Source: Gammaproteobacteria bacterium
GTDB taxonomy: Bacteria > Pseudomonadota > Gammaproteobacteria > Pseudomonadales > Azotimanducaceae
DNA: 64,000 nt
Assembly (NCBI GenBank): GCA_012960535.1
Contig: DUBB01000027.1
Span: 1-64,000 of the forward strand
Direction: 5' to 3'
The stretch's first letter is position 1. Each line of letters starts with the position of its first letter. Of this stretch, positions 37,501-48,862 are shown one piece after another. The notes beneath the pieces were generated by a model. That model was given only the letters and a program-made list of their open reading frames with translations. It ran no database searches and had not been told where the DNA came from. Position numbers and translations under genes: made by a program.

Positions 37501-38077
37501 AATCCAGGCTGACCGTAAAGACTATCTGGATGCTCAGAATGAGGATTTGGAAAAGGCGCTGACCACATTGGTTCAGGCCATACGAAAAATAGATGTTGAA
37601 ACACGGACGCGATTTAAGGAAACCTTTGACCTGGTTAATATCAAACTCCAGCAATTATTTCCCAAATTGTTCGGCGGTGGCCACGCCTACCTGGAAATGA
37701 CCGGAGAGGATCTGCTTGATACCGGTGTTGGCTTGATGGCTCGCCCGCCTGGAAAGCGTAATTCCAGTATTCACCTGCTTTCGGGTGGTGAAAAAGCCTT
37801 GACTGCGATTGCACTGGTATTCTCTATTTTCAGCCTGAATCCCGCTCCATTTTGTCTGTTGGATGAAGTTGATGCGCCGCTGGACGATGCCAATGTGCAG
37901 CGCTATTCTGATTTGGTGAAAGAAATGTCGCGCACCGTACAGTTCATTTTTATTACCCATAATAAGGTGGCCATGGAAATGGCCGATCAACTGATGGGTG
38001 TTACCATGCATGAGCCGGGAGTATCGCGATTAGTATCGGTAGATGTGGAGGAAGCTGTCGCTATGGCAGCTGTTTGA
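34571..38077 (+). CDS. smc: chromosome segregation protein SMC
   Basis: 1168 residues. Walker A GPNGCGKSNI (31-40), two long coiled coils around a hinge (about 500-650, GLGEKARLAEVLKVIDGW region), the ABC signature LLSGGEKAL and Walker B FCLLDEVDAPLDD near the C-terminus. SMC condenses chromosomes together with ScpA/ScpB. Most gammaproteobacteria such as E. coli use MukB instead; SMC here fits the pseudomonad-like lineage. Followed by zipA and ligA, the standard order. Confidence 0.95.
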   Translation: MRLQAIKLSGFKSFVDPTTVPFPTNLCAVVGPNGCGKSNIIDAVRWVMGEISAKNLRGESMTDVIFNGANTRKPVGQAVIELQFDNAAGRLTGEYAAYSEISLKRQVSRDGQSSYFLNGVKCRRKDITNIFLGTGLGPRSYSIIEQGMISQLIEAKPEDLRVYIEEAAGISKYKERRKETERRISHTRDNLDRLHDLREELQRQLHHLERQARAAEKYTEYKQEERTVKAQLQGLRWQELDAQANRKKTGVDELETERQARIAEQRSSEAELAEKRQLQQQFSDDIDEVQRNFYDQGTDIARLEEIIQHQSERAKQLNSDSTQTDAELVQVQASLHKDEQQMALFTSQLEQLQPQQKQLSESEQQSLDKLASTESEVSHCQQEWETFNREVAEWRQAGEIQQSRIALLEDSIERTNVRLQVLAGDIERISGQSTEQEVAPLEAMLSTQEDQLKRIEAEISELLQALNQCRVENEQNDIALNEKRHQQQNLTGRLASLEALQEAALGQSGEEHSWLESQGLGEKARLAEVLKVIDGWETAVETVLGENLQAIVVEDIEPLIRVSESLQKGAVTLLSDSKEISRQDNPDARTLASVVEASTDLDDWLDKVYLAESLETALDLSRSVPAGCSVITRSGLWLGHNWFRLSRDHDMTSGVLQRQTELSAINFELQDVKQAISALEAEATGGMELLKQIEHDREAQQMRLAEQQRTYGETRARLTARKAQTEKLAIDLARAEGEAKDSQEQKRLDLQQLSEARNLLQTAMDEMEENEIRETDISERRASALKQLETVRKLAQMDREASHSLALQWQNLTAQMDSLRQAMQRLNEQLSSLELRRTELQKTLGEMEDPRSQLQEELDVKLKLRSEIQGELSERRKRIEEIEFEIRAMEQKRLTFEAAVDSVRSTLEAARLEFQTLDVKRTGIEDQLHSEDTALASVLDEMPADASEVEWSARLTRAENRIQRLGAINLAAIDEFKIQADRKDYLDAQNEDLEKALTTLVQAIRKIDVETRTRFKETFDLVNIKLQQLFPKLFGGGHAYLEMTGEDLLDTGVGLMARPPGKRNSSIHLLSGGEKALTAIALVFSIFSLNPAPFCLLDEVDAPLDDANVQRYSDLVKEMSRTVQFIFITHNKVAMEMADQLMGVTMHEPGVSRLVSVDVEEAVAMAAV

Positions 38078-38112
38078 TCAAAGACGACAAAGACAAATAA
38101 GAAGAGGTCATT

Positions 38113-38919
38113 GTGGATTTTGGTTTTCGAGAGTGGTTAATTATAGTTGGAATTGTGTTAGTAGCACTGGTCCTGCTACATGGGATTTGGCGTATGTGGA
38201 CCGATTCTGATCGGCTACGGGTCAAGCTGGATAAGTCCTTTATGTCAACCAGCAGCCTGGATGCTGATCACAATGATCTATCCTTATTAAAAGCTGAACT
38301 ACCTAATGGTGGTGCCAGGATAATCAAAGTGGGTGCTTCCAACATTCCTGTGACCGGTCTGTCCTCGAATGCCATGAAAAAAACAGCTGATAGCAAGCAG
38401 GATCCAAAGCTGGCATCAGAAGATCAGAACAAACATCAGTTTCTGAGTACTGACCATGAATCTGAACAGCCTTCGCAGCGGCACGTAGCAGAATCCGCCG
38501 CGGATGAGACCAGGCAAGAGGAAAAATATGTGGTCATAAATGTGCTGGGAGAAATTCACGGCCAGCCCTTGCTGGAATCCCTGCTGAGCCTGGGTTTCGC
38601 CTATGGAGACATGAATATCTTCCATTGCCAGGATGAAAATGGCGTGGTTCAGTTCAGTCTGACAAACGCTGTAGAACCCGGTAGTTTTGACCTGGAAAAG
38701 ATACAGGAGCTTGTCACCCCAGGTGTCACCTTGTTTATGCGTGCTCATGAACTTGAACAACCCCTGGACTGTTTTCATCAGATGCTGAATGCGGGAAGTC
38801 GACTCGCCGAGGATCTTGGCAGCCAATTGTGCGACGAGACCCGGAGCGAGATGACGGTGCAGGGCATTGAAGACCGAAGACAGAGTCTGCAGGAATATCA
38901 AGATCGTCGGTCGAGCTAA
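38113..38919 (+). CDS. zipA: cell division protein ZipA
   Basis: 268 residues. N-terminal membrane helix (residues 8-26, WLIIVGIVLVALVLLHGIW), a charged/Pro-Gln-poor linker, and the C-terminal FtsZ-binding domain (about 135-262; YVVINVLGEIHGQPLLESLL, FHCQDENGVVQFSLTN, and a final DRRQSLQEYQDR). ZipA tethers FtsZ to the membrane. GTG start with AAGAGG upstream. Located between smc and ligA, 35 bp after smc and 3 bp before ligA. Confidence 0.95.
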   Translation: MDFGFREWLIIVGIVLVALVLLHGIWRMWTDSDRLRVKLDKSFMSTSSLDADHNDLSLLKAELPNGGARIIKVGASNIPVTGLSSNAMKKTADSKQDPKLASEDQNKHQFLSTDHESEQPSQRHVAESAADETRQEEKYVVINVLGEIHGQPLLESLLSLGFAYGDMNIFHCQDENGVVQFSLTNAVEPGSFDLEKIQELVTPGVTLFMRAHELEQPLDCFHQMLNAGSRLAEDLGSQLCDETRSEMTVQGIEDRRQSLQEYQDRRSS

Positions 38920-41555
<2,636 letters not shown>

Positions 41556-41558
<3 letters not shown>

Positions 41559-41633
41559 ATAAGTTGTTTTAAACAAGTTATTTAAAGCTGAGCTGTTTTA
41601 GACCGAGCCATTTTAAACAGTGCGGCTTAGCTG
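41556..41633. repeat. imperfect AT-rich tandem repeat, period 14-16 bp
   Basis: Units AAATAAGTTGTTTT, AAACAAGTTATTT, AAAGCTGAGCTGTTTT, AGACCGAGCCATTTT and AAACAGTGCGGCTT follow each other just after the transglycosylase stop. Similar in period and style to the array at 23301, but poorer. Confidence 0.55.
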
Positions 41634-41672
41634 CGCGAACCATGATGCCTGGAGGTTAGATCGGCGTTGAAC

Positions 41673-42833
41673 CTATCCGGGAGGACCGTTATGGATGTCG
41701 TCGCCGGAATAACTGACTCGGTAGATAACGTTAGCCTTGTCATCAGAAATAAGCAGGCTACCATCGGCTAATTCGAGGATATCTGCGGGCCTACCCCATG
41801 CTTTGTTATCCTGCAACCAACCATCGATGAATGTATCGTATTCCAGCCCCCTGGAAGTTTGCCTTGCAATACTGATTCGATAGCCTGTATGTCCAACCGA
41901 TGGGCTTCTGTTCCATGAACCATGTTCAGCTATGAATAACTGCTGCCGGTAGTCAGCCGGGAATTGATCTCCCTCATAGAATGCTATTCCTAATGGGGCA
42001 ACGTGTGGGCCCAGTTCCAGGATTGGCGCTGTCGTTTGCAGTTTACCCAGCTTTTTGCCAAATTTTGGATCAGCAATAGAAGAACCGTGAATAAATGGGT
42101 AACCAAAATGCTGGCCTCGTTGTGAGGCTTCATTGAGTTCACAGGGTGGTCGTTCATCGCCGAGCAGATCCCGGCCATTGTCAGTAAACCAGAGGTGGCC
42201 TGTTTCAGGGTGCCATGTAAAACCGACGCTGTTTCTTACGCCTGATGCAAAGGTTTGCAGGATCATGGGCTGGGCAGTGACATCCAGTGTTTGAATGGAA
42301 GCAAAAACAGGATTGTCGGAAAGGCAGATGTTACAGGGTGCACCAACAGGCACGTAGAGTAAGCCATCTGGACCGAAATCAATAAATTTCCATCCATGGT
42401 GTCGCTTGTTTGGAAACCCCCGGTAAATGATTTCAGGATCTTTTAACTGGTTGAGGCGCTGATCTATATTGCTGATTTTGAGAACATCGCTAAGCGCAGC
42501 AATATATAAGTCGTTGCCCCGAATAGCCAGGCCCGATGGCATGGTAAGATCTTCGGCCAGTACCAGCACAGTCTCAGCATAAGCATCGCCGTCCTGGTCT
42601 ATGAGAGCATGGACCTTGCCTGCCTTTCTGCTGCCAGCAAAGATAACGCCGGATTGACTGATAGCCAGTTGTCTTGGATTCTCAACTTTGGCAAATACTG
42701 CTATGCGGAAACCGGCTGGCAGGTTAAGTTGATGCAGCGGTAAAGAATCCGAGGAAACGGACCCGATATAGATAAGTACCGAAAGAAGTATCAATCGCCG
42801 ATATTTGTATACAACACCGCCATACTCAATCAT
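41673..42833 (-). CDS. PQQ-type sugar dehydrogenase (glucose/sorbosone dehydrogenase fold)
   Basis: 386 residues from ATG 42833, following a signal-like segment (RRLILLSVLIYIGSVSSDS). The six-bladed propeller is marked by GFRIAVFAKVENPRQLAIS, KRHHGWKFIDFGPDGLLYVPVG and HPETGHLWFTDNGRD, typical of soluble PQQ glucose/L-sorbosone dehydrogenases. Some homologues bind no PQQ. Periplasmic. Only 22 bp from dinG on the other strand, so both promoters must overlap coding or be elsewhere. An ATG further upstream (42881) is less likely. Confidence 0.85.
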   Translation of the reverse strand: MIEYGGVVYKYRRLILLSVLIYIGSVSSDSLPLHQLNLPAGFRIAVFAKVENPRQLAISQSGVIFAGSRKAGKVHALIDQDGDAYAETVLVLAEDLTMPSGLAIRGNDLYIAALSDVLKISNIDQRLNQLKDPEIIYRGFPNKRHHGWKFIDFGPDGLLYVPVGAPCNICLSDNPVFASIQTLDVTAQPMILQTFASGVRNSVGFTWHPETGHLWFTDNGRDLLGDERPPCELNEASQRGQHFGYPFIHGSSIADPKFGKKLGKLQTTAPILELGPHVAPLGIAFYEGDQFPADYRQQLFIAEHGSWNRSPSVGHTGYRISIARQTSRGLEYDTFIDGWLQDNKAWGRPADILELADGSLLISDDKANVIYRVSYSGDDIHNGPPG

Positions 42834-42855
42834 TTTAGGACCTCTAATACTTGAT

Positions 42856-44976
42856 ATGAATTTGTTGACCGATAGCCTCAAAGACGAGATACGGGAATGC
42901 TACTCTCGCTTCCTGACCAGTAGGGCATTTAACGCTCGTTACTGCCAGCGCCTGATGATAGCAGAGGTTGCCAGGCAATTATGCGAAACAAGGAATGAAG
43001 CAACCGAAACCTATCCTCTGGCATTAATTGAAGCTGGAACGGGTACCGGTAAAACAGTGGCCTATGTGATTGCTGCCCTGCCCGTTGCCAGGAGCAGGGG
43101 TAAACGGCTGGTTATTTCTACTGCAACCATAGCCCTTCAGGAACAACTGGTATTCAGAGATCTGCCTGACATTCAATCGAATTCTGACATGGAATTCAGC
43201 TGGGCGCTGGCCAAAGGGCGGCGCCGCTATGTCTGTCTGTCGCGCTTAGACGCCTTGTTGCAGGAGGGAGCGAGCGGTAATCAGGCGCTTCGCTTTTTTG
43301 AAGACGAGTTCGCCAGCCCTGGAGAAGAGGATTTGGTTGTCTACCAGGAAATGATAAGCAAACTGGCCTCCGGAGAGTGGAATGGTGACCGGGATAGCTA
43401 CACCGAGACCGTTGCTGACCCGAGCTGGCGAAAAATCAGCACGGATCGGTCGCAGTGTACTCATAGGCAGTGTAGTTACTTCAGGAACTGTGCTTTCTAT
43501 CGTGCCAGAGAAAAGCTGATTGATGCGGATGTTCTTGTCGCCAATCACGATCTGCTATTAGCTGATGTTGCCAGCGGAGGCGGTAATGTATTACCTGAGC
43601 CCGCGGACTGCATGCTGATTCTTGATGAAGCCCATCACCTGACCGAGAAAGCCCGTTCACAGTTCTCTGCTGCTGTTTCCCTGAACATGGCAATGACCCA
43701 TCTTGAAACTGCTATGACGCTAAGCCAGCAACTGGAAGTATCCTTGCAGGCAGTAGACCTGCTGCCCCAGCTTCCTGGTTTTTCCCAGCTGGAGCAACTG
43801 ACTGATCGATGTACGGACGGCGGAGAACTGCTGGCTGAGTTGCGTTTGTTACTGAATCAGTTCTATGAAAAAGCAATACCGAGTGGCCGTCAGAGTCGGT
43901 TTCGATTTCCATGCGGTAAAGTCAGTGCCAGTTTAATTGAACAGGGTCAGTCAATGGCGCGCCTTTATGGCAGCATAATTCAGCTTCTTGAGCTCTGGCA
44001 CGGTGAATTGGAGCGGGCAATGCCTACAGCAGATCTTGCCCAGAGAACAGCATTGGAAAGCTGGATACCCAGCCTGGGCGGCTTGATAGCCCGATTGGTG
44101 CAGGCGCAGCGCCTGTGGGATTTGTTCACCCAGGAAGAACGACCTGACCTGCCCCCGCGCGCACGCTGGATCGATTTTTCAGAAGATGATTTGATTGTTC
44201 ACTGCTCGCCTATAAGCGTTGCTGAAACGCTGGCCGATTCGCTGTGGAGTGCCTTTGAAGGCGTTATTATGACTTCTGCCACCTTGTCGGTAGGGGGCGA
44301 TTTTTCGCTGATTCGAGATGAGCTGGGATTGCCCCTGCAGGTTCGCAGGGTCAGTCTTCCCAGCCCATTTGACTATGCTGATCAAGGTCAATTGCGTATT
44401 CCAGAGATGCAGTCTGATCCAGGTAAGCCAGCAGAACACAATCAGGAAATCGCCATTTTAATCCCTGAGTTGTTAGCCGAAAAACAAAGTGGCCTTGTTC
44501 TGTTCACGTCCTGGCGACAGATGCAGTTTGTGATCAGTGAGATGCAGGAACCTTTCCGCTCGTTGATCATCTGCCAGGGCGAATTGACCAAAAGCGATAT
44601 GCTTGACAAGCATCGGCAGCATATAGATTCCGGTGCACCTAGTTACCTGTTTGGCCTGGCGTCTTTTGCTGAAGGGGTTGATTTACCTGGAGACTATTGC
44701 TGCCAGGTGATTATTGCCAAGATTCCTTTTACTGTACCAGATGATCCGGTGGGAGCGACCTTGTATGAATGGATCGATGCCAATGGTGGTAACTCGTTTG
44801 AGCAGGTCATGGTACCCACAGCGGCGCTTCGTTTAACGCAGGCTGCGGGTCGGTTATTACGAACAGAACAAGATAGAGGTATCGTTACGATTCTGGATAG
44901 TCGATTGCGAAGTCGAAGATATGGGCAGCAATTGATCCGTGCACTACCCCCTTTTACACTGGTTGCGCCTGGATGA
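42856..44976 (+). CDS. dinG: ATP-dependent DNA helicase DinG
   Basis: 706 residues. Walker A EAGTGTGKTVAY, DEAHH box and XPD-family Fe-S cysteines (YVCLSRL upstream, then CTHRQCSYFRNC). C-terminal helicase motifs include TSATLS and GLASFAEGVDLPGD, plus TQAAGRLLRTEQDRG. DinG is an SOS-regulated superfamily 2 helicase unwinding R-loops and DNA forks. ATG at 42856 gives the usual MNLLTDSLKD start; the frame is open 17 codons further upstream. Confidence 0.95.
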   Translation: MNLLTDSLKDEIRECYSRFLTSRAFNARYCQRLMIAEVARQLCETRNEATETYPLALIEAGTGTGKTVAYVIAALPVARSRGKRLVISTATIALQEQLVFRDLPDIQSNSDMEFSWALAKGRRRYVCLSRLDALLQEGASGNQALRFFEDEFASPGEEDLVVYQEMISKLASGEWNGDRDSYTETVADPSWRKISTDRSQCTHRQCSYFRNCAFYRAREKLIDADVLVANHDLLLADVASGGGNVLPEPADCMLILDEAHHLTEKARSQFSAAVSLNMAMTHLETAMTLSQQLEVSLQAVDLLPQLPGFSQLEQLTDRCTDGGELLAELRLLLNQFYEKAIPSGRQSRFRFPCGKVSASLIEQGQSMARLYGSIIQLLELWHGELERAMPTADLAQRTALESWIPSLGGLIARLVQAQRLWDLFTQEERPDLPPRARWIDFSEDDLIVHCSPISVAETLADSLWSAFEGVIMTSATLSVGGDFSLIRDELGLPLQVRRVSLPSPFDYADQGQLRIPEMQSDPGKPAEHNQEIAILIPELLAEKQSGLVLFTSWRQMQFVISEMQEPFRSLIICQGELTKSDMLDKHRQHIDSGAPSYLFGLASFAEGVDLPGDYCCQVIIAKIPFTVPDDPVGATLYEWIDANGGNSFEQVMVPTAALRLTQAAGRLLRTEQDRGIVTILDSRLRSRRYGQQLIRALPPFTLVAPG

Positions 44977-44989
44977 GATCAGGATAGCA

Positions 44990-45823
44990 ATGGAATTGAC
45001 GACAATCAGCGCTTTAGCGGATGCGCAGGGAATCCACGATAGAGGTTTTATGGAGGCCCTTGCTCTGGTTGCCCGTGAAGTCACGCGGCGCAATGTCAGG
45101 ACTGTGGGTATTTCAGGAAGCCAGGGTAGCGGCAAATCAACTTTCGCCCGGATGCTGTCCGAGTTGTTGATGGCCGAATCAGACCAAAAGAATACGACGC
45201 TATGTCTGGATGATTTTTACAAGACCCGGGCAGAACGAACACAATTGGCAGCAACCGTACATCCTCTGTTTTTAACCCGCGGCGTACCAGGAACTCACGA
45301 CGTTCGATTGATGCTCGAAGTAAAGAATCGACTGCTTCAAGGTGCTGTGGTGGAGGTGCCTGTTTTTGATAAGGGCAGTGATGATCGTCGAAAACAAACG
45401 CGGCGGATTGGCCCTGTACAATTGATAATACTAGAGGGGTGGTGTTTTTCAGCCGTTGCTCAGGATGAGGCTGCTTTACAACTTCCTGTAAACGAACTCG
45501 AAAGATTACAGGATCCACAAGCTGTGTGGCGCAAAGCGGTGAACCAGAAGTTGGCAGGATCTGATTACCAAGCGTTGTTTGAGGTGGAACTATCAGTATT
45601 TTTTCAGGCACCGGACATGGAATCGATTATTCGATGGCGGCTTGAGCAGGAGCTACGCTTTAACCAGGGAACCCTGAGCATGACCGAGCAGCAGATCCGT
45701 GAGTTTGTCCAGTATTACCAGCGTTTGACGGATTGGATGCTGCAGGATAGGTCCGGTTCATCGGATATAGTGATAGCGCTTGATCAGGATCATAGCGTAT
45801 CAGGAGTGAGTTTAAATGACTGA
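44990..45823 (+). CDS. P-loop kinase, D-glycerate 3-kinase-like
   Basis: 277 residues. N-terminal P-loop GISGSQGSGKSTFA, catalytic Asp region LDDFYKTRAER and IILEGWCFS. The pattern fits the phosphoribulokinase/uridine kinase superfamily, glycerate 3-kinase (GLYK) branch, giving 3-phosphoglycerate. Starts 13 bp after dinG, ATG at 44990 with AGGA upstream; the frame 17 codons earlier overlaps dinG. E. coli YfdG-like and pantothenate kinases are alternatives. Confidence 0.8.
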   Translation: MELTTISALADAQGIHDRGFMEALALVAREVTRRNVRTVGISGSQGSGKSTFARMLSELLMAESDQKNTTLCLDDFYKTRAERTQLAATVHPLFLTRGVPGTHDVRLMLEVKNRLLQGAVVEVPVFDKGSDDRRKQTRRIGPVQLIILEGWCFSAVAQDEAALQLPVNELERLQDPQAVWRKAVNQKLAGSDYQALFEVELSVFFQAPDMESIIRWRLEQELRFNQGTLSMTEQQIREFVQYYQRLTDWMLQDRSGSSDIVIALDQDHSVSGVSLND

Positions 45824-45884
45824 TTCAGCCAGCATTCAGTAAGCCTTTGTTAGGTTAATGGCAAAGCAACTGGAGTAGTGGATC

Positions 45885-46406
45885 ATGAAAATTGTTCTCT
45901 TTGTTATTTTAGGATTGATGGCGCCGCTGGGGATTGCTAACCATAATCTCTCATCTAATCCCGTCAGTTATGAGTATGCCACGGTATTAGATACCCAACC
46001 GATTATAGAATCCGTGCGGGTGGTGACGCCGGTGGAAGAATGCTGGCAGGAAAGAGTGAGCGATCGTCATGGCGATCACGGCGTAGGCCTGGTGGTGGGA
46101 GCCTTTGTCGGTGGAGCATTGGGTCATGTTGTCGGTCATAAAAAAAAGAACAAGCAGGTGGGCGCTGTGCTGGGTTCGATATTGGGTGCAACACTGGGCA
46201 ATGCGGCCTCGGTTGATAGACGTAGCCGTCGGCATCATTACAGAACCGAAGAGTATTGTGAAATCGTTGAGCAAAGCCACTATGAAGAGCGCGTCATAGG
46301 CTATGATGTGCGATATCGTTACAATAACTCGACCTATACGGCTCGCATGGATACAGACCCGGGTGATACCATCAGAGTTCGAATTGAAATGTCTCCGGTA
46401 AGCTAA
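45885..46406 (+). CDS. glycine-zipper 2TM outer-membrane-type lipid-associated protein
   Basis: 173 residues with a signal peptide and a glycine zipper (GLVVGAFVGGALGHVVG, then VGAVLGSILGATLGN), followed by a soluble C-terminal part with YEERVIGYDVRYRYNN. Zipper domains insert into membranes; relatives (SlyB/RcnB-like) modulate envelope stress. Begins an operon with the PepSY and two-component genes, 10 bp before PepSY. Confidence 0.8.
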   Translation: MKIVLFVILGLMAPLGIANHNLSSNPVSYEYATVLDTQPIIESVRVVTPVEECWQERVSDRHGDHGVGLVVGAFVGGALGHVVGHKKKNKQVGAVLGSILGATLGNAASVDRRSRRHHYRTEEYCEIVEQSHYEERVIGYDVRYRYNNSTYTARMDTDPGDTIRVRIEMSPVS

Positions 46407-46416
46407 GGAGTTTCTG

Positions 46417-46731
46417 ATGCGCATATTGTTGTTAGTTATGCTTTTGACCTGGGGTGTCAATAGTCTGGCTGAGCCAACCCTTTTTGAAGGAAAGCGCAGT
46501 AGAGTCATTCCACCCCAGAAATTTGCACCCGAACTCGATCGAGGCCGGGTACAGATCGATAATCAACGGGCTGCATTGCTGGTCAGGAATCGTTTTTCAG
46601 AAAGGCGAATTCTAGGATTGAGGCTCATCCAGAGCAAAGGTCCCGCGATCTATAAAGTAAAGACATTGTCGGATTCTGGCGTTGTAAAGTTCGTTTTTGT
46701 TGATGCCGGCAGCGGCGAGGTGTTCGAATAA
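46417..46731 (+). CDS. PepSY-domain protein
   Basis: 104 residues: signal peptide (MRILLLVMLLTWGVNSLA) and a PepSY domain, marked by YKVKTLSDSGVVKFVFVDAG and ending GEVFE. PepSY domains inhibit or sense periplasmic peptidases, and a small PepSY gene before a PhoPQ-like pair is a recurring arrangement. Function probably to tune the sensor kinase. Confidence 0.82.
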   Translation: MRILLLVMLLTWGVNSLAEPTLFEGKRSRVIPPQKFAPELDRGRVQIDNQRAALLVRNRFSERRILGLRLIQSKGPAIYKVKTLSDSGVVKFVFVDAGSGEVFE

Positions 46732-46743
46732 GGCGAGATCGTT

Positions 46744-47421
46744 ATGACGGATCGACTGTTGCTTATTGAAGATGAAAAAACCTTGCGTCGGCAGCTCGTT
46801 GAACTGCTCGAAACCCATCTGTTTGAGGTGGATGCCTGTGTCGATGGCGTCGAAGGTGTGCATATGGGTGAATCATTTAATTATGATATAGCTGTTATTG
46901 ATTTAGGCTTGCCCCGCCTTCCCGGCTTGGAGGTCGTTAAAAGACTGCGATTGTGTGGCAAAGACTTCCCCATTCTTATTCTGACTGCAAGAAGTGACTG
47001 GACTGACAAGGTAGACGGGTTAGCAGCTGGTGCTGACGATTACCTGGTAAAGCCTTTCCATGTGCAGGAACTGTTAGCCAGATTAAAGGCGTTAACGCGT
47101 CGGGCCAGAGGGCAGCTGCGCACAGAGTTATCAGCCGGGCCGATAAAGATGGACACTCGTTCTAAAGGGGTCGAAGTAGCAGGCGCAGCCATGGATTTGA
47201 CAGCCTACGAGTATAATCTGCTGCACTATCTGATGCTCCGACCCAACGAGGTGATTTCAAAAACTGAACTCACAGAACACCTGTACCACCAGGATTTCGA
47301 TCGGGATAGTAATGTTATTGAGGTTTTTGTTGGCCGACTCAGAAGAAAGCTTGATCCCGGAAACCTACTGCATCCTATCGCAACGGTGCGCGGACAAGGT
47401 TATCGATTGAACTGTCCGTGA
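46744..47421 (+). CDS. OmpR-family response regulator (PhoP-like)
   Basis: 225 residues. Receiver domain with D53 (AVIDLGLP) as phosphorylation site, K in LVKPFH, and a C-terminal winged-helix DNA-binding domain (ETEYNLL-like YEYNLLHYLMLRPNEVISK and VFVGRLRRKLDPGN). PhoP is the closest recognised relative but the gene is not securely phoP. Overlaps the kinase gene by 4 bp. Confidence 0.92.
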   Translation: MTDRLLLIEDEKTLRRQLVELLETHLFEVDACVDGVEGVHMGESFNYDIAVIDLGLPRLPGLEVVKRLRLCGKDFPILILTARSDWTDKVDGLAAGADDYLVKPFHVQELLARLKALTRRARGQLRTELSAGPIKMDTRSKGVEVAGAAMDLTAYEYNLLHYLMLRPNEVISKTELTEHLYHQDFDRDSNVIEVFVGRLRRKLDPGNLLHPIATVRGQGYRLNCP

Positions 47422-48794
47422 ATAACCTGAATCTTTTTGGACTGACTTCACTGCGGGCCAGATTACTGGTTTCCGCCATGGTGGTGCTGGTGATTTTTCT
47501 CGGCTTAATGGGGCTGGTGCTGGATGATGCTTTCCACCGAAGTGCAGAAGAGGGCGTCCGTGAAAAGCTGATTCTTCAGGTGTATGGTCTGCTGTCAATG
47601 ACTGAGGATGATAGTGGTGCGCTTTTTTTACCAGAGTCCATGCAGGAGCCCCTGTTTAATACCCTGGGTAGTGGATTATATGGCCTGGTACTCAGGGATG
47701 ATGCAAGTGCACTCTGGCGTAGTATCTCGGCGCTGGATGTCATTGTCTCTCCTGAGGTTATCAACCGGGTGCAGGCGAACAGGGCTACCGGGCAGCCTCA
47801 GTTCGGGCGAATTGTGCAAGGTAAAGAGCCTGCTTATTTTCTTATTTACCGAGTGAACTGGCTGGGAGAGGAACGGTCAGGTTTTTATCAGTACCTCATA
47901 ATAAAAGATTCCTCTGGAATTGAAGCATCACTGGCCAGCTATCGAAATAGCTTGTGGGGTTGGCTTCTGGGTGTGGTGCTGGCACTGGTTTTGCTGCAGT
48001 TAATGATTATGACCTGGGGTTTGAGACCGCTGGCAGCTTTTTCTAAGGACATCCTGGTAGTTGAACAAGGCGGCAAGGGCAAGTTGGAAGGGGCCTATGT
48101 CTCTGAACTGATGCCCCTGGCGGATAATCTCAATTTACTCATAGAGAACGAGCGAAGTCAGCGAGAGCGATATCGCACTTCATTGGCTGATTTGGCGCAT
48201 AGTCTGAAAACACCTCTGTCGATTATTCGAAACGCAGTTTCCGGTGTACGGGTAACAGACGCCATCGATAACAATTTCAGAGGAGAATTGCTCAGGCAGG
48301 TTACGCGTATGGATGAACTTATTGGTTATCAGCTGGAGCGGGCGGTAGCCGCCAGCAGTAGGGTGGCCAGAAAGCGAACGCCGGTGATCCCGTTGCTCGA
48401 AAAGCTCGTCTCAGCGATGCACAAGGTTTATAGCGATAAAGGTTTAACCATGAAGGAGAATATAGCGCCAGTTGATTTTTCAGGGGATGACAGGGATTTT
48501 ATGGAGGCCGTGGGTAACCTGCTTGATAATGCCTGTAAATTCGGTCAGAAGCAGGTGCGCATCACCTTGGTTGACCTGGGCCAACAGCTGCAGCTGTTGA
48601 TTGAGGATGATGGTCCTGGAATCGCCCCACAAGCGCGTGATCGGGTCCTAAATAGAGGTTCAAGGTTAGATACGGATGAGCCAGGTCAGGGTATCGGGCT
48701 CAGTGTGGTTAATGAAATAGCCGTGCGTTATAAGGGTAGCCTGGAAATATTGGAGAGTGATCTGGGTGGCGCAAAAATCAGTTTGATCCTATAG
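47418..48794 (+). CDS. sensor histidine kinase (PhoQ-like)
   Basis: 458 residues. TM1 at about 17-36, a periplasmic sensing domain, TM2 at about 180-199, then a HAMP-like linker and HisKA with phospho-acceptor H261 (LADLAHSLKTPL). HATPase_c has the N box (EAVGNLLDNACKFG), G1 (DDGPGI) and G2 (GQGIGLSVV). Pairs with the upstream regulator; the PepSY and zipper genes suggest envelope or divalent-cation stress signalling. Confidence 0.92.
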   Translation: MNNLNLFGLTSLRARLLVSAMVVLVIFLGLMGLVLDDAFHRSAEEGVREKLILQVYGLLSMTEDDSGALFLPESMQEPLFNTLGSGLYGLVLRDDASALWRSISALDVIVSPEVINRVQANRATGQPQFGRIVQGKEPAYFLIYRVNWLGEERSGFYQYLIIKDSSGIEASLASYRNSLWGWLLGVVLALVLLQLMIMTWGLRPLAAFSKDILVVEQGGKGKLEGAYVSELMPLADNLNLLIENERSQRERYRTSLADLAHSLKTPLSIIRNAVSGVRVTDAIDNNFRGELLRQVTRMDELIGYQLERAVAASSRVARKRTPVIPLLEKLVSAMHKVYSDKGLTMKENIAPVDFSGDDRDFMEAVGNLLDNACKFGQKQVRITLVDLGQQLQLLIEDDGPGIAPQARDRVLNRGSRLDTDEPGQGIGLSVVNEIAVRYKGSLEILESDLGGAKISLIL

Positions 48795-48862
48795 AGGCAT
48801 CATTAGAAAACTGCCCGCGCCGCCATCGGCCGCCGTACCTTTTACGCTCAGCACGTGGGCGC

